Source: Clostridia bacterium
GTDB lineage: Bacteria > Bacillota_A > Clostridia > Oscillospirales > Butyricicoccaceae
DNA length: 10,759 nucleotides
Direction of reading: 5' to 3'
Assembly (NCBI GenBank): GCA_017421885.1
Contig: JAFOHJ010000062.1
Span: 1-10,759 of the forward strand
Shown here: in pieces, positions 7,012 through 10,759 of the stretch
Position numbering within the stretch: the first letter of the stretch is position 1
How the letters are laid out: each line of letters opens with the position of its first letter
Position numbers and translations under genes: made by a program
Notes under the pieces: model-generated
The model's input: the letters and a program-made list of their open reading frames with translations, nothing else
Databases searched by the model: none
What the model was told of the DNA's origin: nothing

Positions 7012-7482
7012 ATGGCTGGAAATATTATCGACGAACTGGTAAATACCCTGTATGAAACAATTGATGATGCTACTGCAGTGCCCCTGAGCAACAAGTGTAT
7101 CATCGAAAGAGAAAAGGCTCTGGACATTCTCGAGGAGATCCGTGCCAACCTTCCCAACGAGCTGAAGATGGCAAGCGAGATCGTAGAGAAGCGCAACGAT
7201 TTTATCACTGCCGGCAAGCGCGAGTACGACTCGAAAGTGAAGCAGGCTGAGGAAATGGCAAAGCAGAAGGTCAATGACAACGAGATCGTTGTTGAGGCAA
7301 GGAAGAGAGCTGCCGAGATCATTGCAAATGCCGAGAGCCGTGCCAAGGAGCTTATGCGTGCCGCCGCCGAATATTGCGACGATGCTATGAAGCGCACCGA
7401 GGTGTCTATTGAGCAGACACGTGAGCAGATCAAGGAAACACGCAGCCAGTTCGTAACACGTATGAACGAGCTGTCGAAATAA
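7012..7482 (+). CDS. Conserved coiled-coil protein of unknown function
   Basis: 156 residues. I recognise the type, a small clostridial protein found next to coaD and often labelled ATPase or ATP synthase B-like, but know no proven function. The N-terminal part has the recurring pattern IIDELVNTLYETI (5-17), VPLSNKCIIERE (23-34) and ALDILEEIRANLPNEL (36-51); from about 50 to the end it is a highly charged helix rich in Glu, Lys, Arg and Ala, with AEIIANAESRAKELMRAA-type heptads. There is no signal peptide, membrane segment or Walker motif, so it is not a true ATPase by sequence. The shape recalls DivIVA/GpsB or F0 subunit b stalks, but that is composition, not homology. It starts 2 bases after coaD with a perfect GGAGGA site (7001-7006) and ends the operon before a terminator. 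Confidence 0.8.
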   Translation: MAGNIIDELVNTLYETIDDATAVPLSNKCIIEREKALDILEEIRANLPNELKMASEIVEKRNDFITAGKREYDSKVKQAEEMAKQKVNDNEIVVEARKRAAEIIANAESRAKELMRAAAEYCDDAMKRTEVSIEQTREQIKETRSQFVTRMNELSK

Positions 7483-7496
7483 GCTTAAAATAACAG

Positions 7497-7536
7497 AAAA
7501 AGCCTCCTGCCGTAGCGGTGGGAGGCTTTAATTTTG
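7497..7536 (+). terminator. Intrinsic terminator of the uvrC-rsmD-coaD operon
   Basis: AAAGCCTCC (7499-7507) pairs with GGAGGCTTT (7521-7529), and the stem continues inward through TGCCG/CGGTG with two G-U pairs around a 3-base loop, about 14 bp in all. A T-rich tract TTTAATTTT follows. It lies 14 bases after the stop codon at 7482. Confidence 0.88.
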
Positions 7537-7578
7537 TCAACTAAATCGAACAAATGTTTTTAATTATTATAAAGATGA

Positions 7579-7604
7579 AAAAATGCCTAAAAAAGGGCAT
7601 TTTT
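7579..7604 (+). terminator. Second terminator-like hairpin upstream of mraZ
   Basis: AAAAATGCC (7579-7587) and GGCATTTTT (7596-7604) form a perfect 9-bp stem around an 8-base A-rich loop. The T-run is part of the stem, so it is symmetric and weaker than the first. It may back up the upstream terminator and insulate the division cluster from readthrough. Confidence 0.5.
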
Positions 7605-7630
7605 GGGGCATGAAAATTACATATAGACTA

Positions 7631-7659
7631 TTGCTTTTTTTATAGTCCATGTTTATAAT
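7631..7659 (+). promoter_or_regulatory. Sigma-A-type promoter of the mraZ division cluster
   Basis: TTGCTT at 7631-7636 and a perfect TATAAT at 7654-7659 are 17 bases apart, downstream of two terminator hairpins and 63 bases before mraZ. The start point would be near 7666. A 6-bp inverted repeat (GACTAT 7626-7631, ATAGTC 7642-7647) overlaps the -35 box and spacer and could be an operator. Confidence 0.7.
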
Positions 7660-7680
7660 TGAAATATGTAAACCCATTTT

Positions 7681-7715
7681 GTGGGGAAAGGTGTAACTTG
7701 GTGGGAAGAAGGTGA
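7681..7715 (+). promoter_or_regulatory. Candidate MraZ operator: direct repeats with 10-bp period
   Basis: Between the predicted start point and the mraZ ribosome site, GTGGG (7681), GTGTA (7691) and GTGGG (7701) recur exactly every 10 bases, with a further GGTGA at 7711 inside the ribosome site. MraZ proteins bind tandem TGGG-type repeats of about this period (E. coli TGGGN with 5-base spacers), usually in front of their own gene. The match is by eye; binding is inferred. Confidence 0.5.
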
Positions 7716-7721
7716 GGCATT

Positions 7722-8135
7722 GTGAGAGGCGAATATGCACATTCGGTCGATTCCAAGGGCCGCATGATATTTCCCGCCAAACTGCGTGAGGAACTGGGCG
7801 AGGGCTTTGTCATCTTCAAGGGCCTCGACGGATGCATCTGGGCATATACCAAAGAAGATTGGGATGCCTTTGAGGATAAGATCGCATCACTGCCTGTAGC
7901 TAAGGCACGCAAGCTTCAGCGTTTCTATTCTGCCAACTATCCCTGTGAGCCTGACGGCCAGGGAAGGATCCTTATTCCTCAGAGCCTGAGGAACTATGCC
8001 GGCATCACCAAGGATGTAATTATCGCAGGTGTTCAGAGGCGAGTTGAGATCTGGGATGCACAGAGATGGCAGGAGTATAACGACAGCGTCACCGAAGAAG
8101 AGATCTGCGAGATCATGGAAGAGGAGAACATCTGA
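7722..8135 (+). CDS. mraZ: Transcriptional regulator MraZ
   Basis: 137 residues, close to the usual 140-150. MraZ is a ring-forming DNA-binding protein of the AbrB/SpoVT fold that regulates the division and cell-wall cluster, including its own gene. Two tandem domains are visible, each with the DxxGR signature: DSKGR at 10-14, leading into MIFPAKLREELG, and DGQGR at 78-82, leading into ILIPQSLRNYAGI. The GTG at 7722 gives MRGEYAHSVD, matching the canonical MFRGEYEHSLD start, and has AGGTGAGG (7710-7717) as ribosome site. It is the first gene of the cluster, directly behind a consensus-like promoter, and overlaps rsmH by one base (TGATG). The C-terminus is a short acidic tail. Confidence 0.96.
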   Translation: MRGEYAHSVDSKGRMIFPAKLREELGEGFVIFKGLDGCIWAYTKEDWDAFEDKIASLPVAKARKLQRFYSANYPCEPDGQGRILIPQSLRNYAGITKDVIIAGVQRRVEIWDAQRWQEYNDSVTEEEICEIMEEENI

Positions 8136-9070
8136 TGGAGTTTTCACACGTATCGGTATTGCCCGACGAATGTATGGAGGGCCTCAATATAAAGCCCGAT
8201 GGCATTTATGCCGACGGAACCACCGGCGGCGGCGGACATTCTTACCTGATCGCTTCGCGGCTTTCTGATAAAGGCAGGCTTATCTGCATCGACCGTGATG
8301 ACGATGCGCTGGAGGCAGCCGGTAAACGTCTTGCGCCTCTGGGCAAGAATATCACCTTTGTAAAAAATAATTTTAGCAGAATCAAAGAGGTTTTGGAAGA
8401 CCTCGGGATAGAAAAAATAGACGGTATCCTTTTTGATCTCGGCGTATCGAGCTATCAGCTTGATAACGGTGAGCGTGGATTTTCGTATATGACCGATGCG
8501 CCTCTCGACATGAGGATGGACAGGCAGCAGCAGTTTTCGGCCTACAACGTCGTAAACGAATACAGCCGTGATGACCTCAAAAGGATCATCAAAGACTACG
8601 GTGAAGAGCGATATGCCGGCCCTATCGCAGCGGCTATTTGCCGCAGGCGTGAGGAAAAGCCTATCGAGACAACTCTTGAGCTTACCGAGATAATCAAGAG
8701 CGCAATGCCTGCAGCGGCAAAGCGCGAAAAGCAGCATCCCGCAAAGAGAACCTTCCAGGCTCTTCGTATAGAAGTAAACAGCGAGCTCTCGTCGGTAGAG
8801 GAAGCGCTGGGCGACTCGATCGATGCCCTTGCTCCCGGCGGAAGAATCGCCGTTATCAGCTTCCACTCGCTGGAAGACAGAATAGTAAAAAGAAAGTTTG
8901 CCGCAATGGCTCAGGGCTGCACATGTCCCAAGAGCTTCCCCGTATGTGTATGCGGCAACAAGCCTAAGATAAAGCTCGTTTCGAGAGGAGTTATCATCGC
9001 CTCGGACGAAGAACTTGAGAACAATCCGCGCTCCAGAAGCGCCAAGCTGAGGGTGGCCGAAAAGCTTTGA
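8135..9070 (+). CDS. rsmH: 16S rRNA (cytosine1402-N4)-methyltransferase RsmH
   Basis: 311 residues, full length. RsmH (MraW) methylates N4 of C1402 in the decoding centre of 16S rRNA with S-adenosylmethionine. Seen are HVSVLPDECMEGLNI at 5-19, SAM-binding DGTTGGGGHS at 27-36, CIDRD at 51-55, FDLGVSSYQLD at about 99-109, and downstream the family blocks KRTFQALRIEVNSEL and VISFHSLEDRIVKRKF, then the cysteine-rich CTCPKSFPVCVCG before RSRSAKLRVAEKL at the C-terminus. It begins in the mraZ stop codon, so translation is coupled. The mraZ-rsmH pair heads most bacterial division clusters. No irregularity seen. Confidence 0.97.
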   Translation: MEFSHVSVLPDECMEGLNIKPDGIYADGTTGGGGHSYLIASRLSDKGRLICIDRDDDALEAAGKRLAPLGKNITFVKNNFSRIKEVLEDLGIEKIDGILFDLGVSSYQLDNGERGFSYMTDAPLDMRMDRQQQFSAYNVVNEYSRDDLKRIIKDYGEERYAGPIAAAICRRREEKPIETTLELTEIIKSAMPAAAKREKQHPAKRTFQALRIEVNSELSSVEEALGDSIDALAPGGRIAVISFHSLEDRIVKRKFAAMAQGCTCPKSFPVCVCGNKPKIKLVSRGVIIASDEELENNPRSRSAKLRVAEKL

Positions 9071-9144
9071 TAAGCAGCCGCCCCGCGTGTGCTTGTTTAT
9101 ATAAATGCTTTAGACCCGATTTGGGCGGAAAGGTGTGAGGTAAG
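9071..9144 (+). promoter_or_regulatory. Gap between rsmH and ftsL with a repeat of the mraZ leader 10-mer
   Basis: This 74-base gap has no terminator and no good promoter; an AT dyad TTTATATAAA lies at 9096-9105 without a -35 partner. GGAAAGGTGT at 9127-9136 is identical to 7685-7694 in the mraZ leader, preceded by TGGG at 9122-9125. The ftsL ribosome site (TGAGG at 9136-9140) follows directly. It may be a weak MraZ site, or only similar ribosome-binding sequence. Confidence 0.3.
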
Positions 9145-9636
9145 ATGGCGTATAACAGTCAGAGTGCCGTTAGAAAAGAACTGCATGATATAGAGATCGG
9201 AACCGTTAAAGCTCCTGAGATAACGGCACTTCCCGAGAATAAAAACGTAAAAAGGCCGGTTGCCAGAAAGGCGCCCTATTTCAAGTACATTTGCATCTGT
9301 GCATTTGTTTTCGGCGCTGTTATGTGCATTCTCACAGGTTATAGCAAGGTAAACGAACTGACAGCCGAGGCTGCTCTCATGCGTGATCAGCTGGAAGAGC
9401 TGCAGAGCGAGGGCAATGCTCTTAATGCCAAGAAGGAACAGCGTTTCAATCTTGAATATGCTGAAAGTGTAGCTGTAAATCAGCTGGGCATGGTAAAGCT
9501 GGATAAGAATCAGATCAATTATGTTGCTATTTCCAATCCCGAGAAGATCACCGTTGCCGCAGATGAGAATGGCGGCTCCGGTCTGGTTGCAGGCATCATC
9601 AAGAGTTTCAGCACAGTGCTGGAATATCTCAGCTGA
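9145..9636 (+). CDS. ftsL: FtsL-like cell division protein (bitopic membrane protein)
   Basis: 163 residues with FtsL/DivIC layout: a basic cytosolic N-terminus of about 45 residues, one membrane helix at about 46-65 (YFKYICICAFVFGAVMCIL), an extracellular coiled coil at about 68-100 (KVNELTAEAALMRDQLEEL and on), and the short conserved block ESVAVNQLGMVKLDKNQINYVAI at 107-129. FtsL with FtsB/DivIC and DivIB/FtsQ activates FtsW and the septal class B PBP. Sequence conservation in this family is low, so the call rests on architecture, the C-terminal block and location between rsmH and a class B PBP. After residue 130 there is an unusual tail ending in a possible amphipathic helix (GLVAGIIKSFSTVLEYLS). 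DivIC would be the alternative name. Confidence 0.82.
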   Translation: MAYNSQSAVRKELHDIEIGTVKAPEITALPENKNVKRPVARKAPYFKYICICAFVFGAVMCILTGYSKVNELTAEAALMRDQLEELQSEGNALNAKKEQRFNLEYAESVAVNQLGMVKLDKNQINYVAISNPEKITVAADENGGSGLVAGIIKSFSTVLEYLS

Positions 9637-9655
9637 AAGTATCATATCGTTCAAA

Positions 9656-9682
9656 CAGGGCTCCGGTCTTTCTGGAGCCCTG
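9656..9682 (+). repeat. Stable hairpin between ftsL and the PBP gene
   Basis: CAGGGCTCC (9656-9664) pairs perfectly with GGAGCCCTG (9674-9682), extendable inward by G-T and G-C to 11 bp around a 5-base loop. Only a weak TAAATTTT follows, so it is a poor terminator alone. Its right arm can instead pair with 9702-9707 (see the next hairpin). Confidence 0.65.
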
Positions 9683-9696
9683 ACAGTAAATTTTGG

Positions 9697-9733
9697 GGGT
9701 AAGGGCTTATTATGATCCCTTGCCCGGTTTTTT
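9697..9733 (+). terminator. Terminator-like hairpin directly before the PBP gene
   Basis: GGGTAAGGG (9697-9705) pairs with CCCTTGCCC (9717-9725) with one G-U pair around an 11-base loop, followed by GG and six T (9728-9733). The T-run ends 12 bases before the PBP ribosome site GGAGGA (9745-9750). It lies inside an operon, so it would act as partial terminator or attenuator. Confidence 0.6.
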
Positions 9734-9754
9734 GGATATTCCCCGGAGGAAAAG

Positions 9755-10759
9755 ATGCAGAGAAAAGCCGACAGCACCATGAGATGGCGCCTCTTATTAG
9801 TAGCGCTGGTTCTCGGAGTGCTTTGTTTTGCTGTTGTGGCGGCAAAAATATTCTATCTTCAGGTAGTAGAGTTTGAAGAATATCAGCAGAGGGCCATCAG
9901 CCAGCAGACAAGGGATAAGATCATTCCCGCTGCCCGCGGAACCATCTACGACCGTAATATGAAGCCTCTGGCCATCAGCGCCAATGTAGAAATGGTCACA
10001 CTGGAGGCGAAAAAGATCGATGACGAAGAGCAGGGCCTGCTCATTGCCGAAAAGCTCAGCGAGATCCTTGATGTTGAATATGAATCAGTTCTTGCCAAGG
10101 TAGAGGCAAAGGTCTCTTATGCTGTTGTCAAGCGCCAGGTTGAAAAAGAAGTGGCTGATCAGGTCAGAGTATTTGTTGATGAATACGACATCGACTCCAT
10201 CTTTATGGAGGCCGACACAAAGAGATACTACCCTTACGGCAATTTTCTTTCCCACACTCTCGGCTTTGTAGGAACCGACAGTCAGGGCCTTTACGGCCTT
10301 GAGGTTTATTACGAAGATGAGCTTGAGGGCGTTGACGGCCGAGTTATCAAGGCGGCTAATTCTCAGGGCGGAGAAATGCCCTTTGACTATGAGATGTATT
10401 ATGAGGCAGAGGATGGCAGCAGCCTTATCCTCACCATTGACGAGGTCATTCAGCATTATCTTGAGAAAAACCTCGAGATGGCTTACGCTGATAATAGAGT
10501 AGCCGACCATGTAACCGGTATCGTTATGGATGTAAACACCGGAGCAGTGCTGGCTATGGCAAACAAGCCTGACTTTGACCTCAATGCACCTTTTGCCCTC
10601 AGCGATGAAGAACTCAATGCACAGCTCGCTGTGGTCGCAGAGAAAAAGGATATATCGGTGGAAGAACTGAGCGACGAAGAGCGCAGTAAGGCACGCAGCG
10701 ATGCATTGGGTCAGAAGTGGCTCAATCAGGCGGTCACTTATGCCTATTCTCCCGGCTCC
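9755..10759 (+). CDS. Class B penicillin-binding protein, FtsI/SpoVD type (3' end outside window)
   Basis: 335 codons are present. Class B PBPs are transpeptidases that cross-link peptidoglycan; at this map position the enzyme is normally the septal PBP (FtsI/PBP2B) or the spore-cortex paralogue SpoVD. A short basic cytosolic end is followed by a membrane helix at about 12-34 and the dimerisation/pedestal domain with RGTIYDRNMKPLAIS at 61-75, RYYPYGNFLSHTLGFVG and GLYGLEVYYEDELEGVDG from 178. The transpeptidase domain begins with LILTIDEVIQHYLE and GIVMDVNTGAVLAMANKPDFDLN. The last residues are YSPGS, so the final codon is very probably the catalytic serine of the SxxK motif. The SxN and KTG boxes and any PASTA domain lie outside, so FtsI and SpoVD cannot be separated here. 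The ATG has GGAGGA 4 bases upstream. Confidence 0.92.
   Translation, partial: MQRKADSTMRWRLLLVALVLGVLCFAVVAAKIFYLQVVEFEEYQQRAISQQTRDKIIPAARGTIYDRNMKPLAISANVEMVTLEAKKIDDEEQGLLIAEKLSEILDVEYESVLAKVEAKVSYAVVKRQVEKEVADQVRVFVDEYDIDSIFMEADTKRYYPYGNFLSHTLGFVGTDSQGLYGLEVYYEDELEGVDGRVIKAANSQGGEMPFDYEMYYEAEDGSSLILTIDEVIQHYLEKNLEMAYADNRVADHVTGIVMDVNTGAVLAMANKPDFDLNAPFALSDEELNAQLAVVAEKKDISVEELSDEERSKARSDALGQKWLNQAVTYAYSPGS

Noticed and set aside
9096..9105. TTTATATAAA as a -10 for an ftsL promoter
   Set aside because: No -35 element at suitable distance; the upstream sequence is GCCGCC.
1..10759. Mobile elements, CRISPR, tRNA or rRNA genes, riboswitches
   Set aside because: None seen: no transposase or integrase frames, no regularly spaced repeats, no tRNA-like cloverleaf noticed, and the intergenic regions are too short or lack known aptamer motifs.

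Overview
The window is a stretch of core chromosome from a Gram-positive bacterium of class Clostridia, most likely the Oscillospiraceae/Ruminococcaceae group. The inference rests on the gene order (recO-mutS2, an HPr-family gene next to uvrC, rsmD-coaD, then the start of the division and cell-wall cluster mraZ-rsmH-ftsL-PBP), purine-rich GGAGG-type ribosome binding sites, and protein sequences of clostridial type. Base composition looks even throughout, and I see no transposase, integrase, phage gene, tRNA, rRNA or CRISPR repeat. All twelve genes lie on the + strand.

Region by region. 1-3600: the 3' part of recO overlaps mutS2 by one base, followed after a short gap by a DUF554 membrane protein; this is probably one transcription unit. 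3601-3813: an AT-rich promoter region with two plausible sigma-A promoters. 3814-4077: a small HPr-family gene, closed by a strong intrinsic terminator at 4091-4125. 4151-7482: uvrC, rsmD, coaD and a coiled-coil protein of unknown function, tightly packed with overlaps or 2-base gaps and closed by another terminator at 7497-7536. 7483-7721: promoter and leader of the division cluster. 7722-10759: mraZ, rsmH, an FtsL-like gene and the 5' part of a class B penicillin-binding protein, cut by the window edge at its presumed catalytic serine codon.

The genes fall into three functional groups: DNA repair and translation quality control (RecO, UvrC, MutS2), RNA and coenzyme A housekeeping (RsmD, RsmH, CoaD), and cell division and septal wall synthesis (MraZ, FtsL, PBP). 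The HPr-family protein is the outlier. It keeps the regulatory Ser46 but has tyrosine where phosphotransfer HPr has His15, so it looks like a Crh-type regulator rather than a PTS carrier.

I see no obviously new multi-gene system here. The observations most worth following are the Tyr15 HPr protein, a 10-bp-periodic repeat in front of mraZ that fits an MraZ operator, a four-segment attenuator-like structure between ftsL and the PBP gene, and the uncharacterised coiled-coil protein after coaD.
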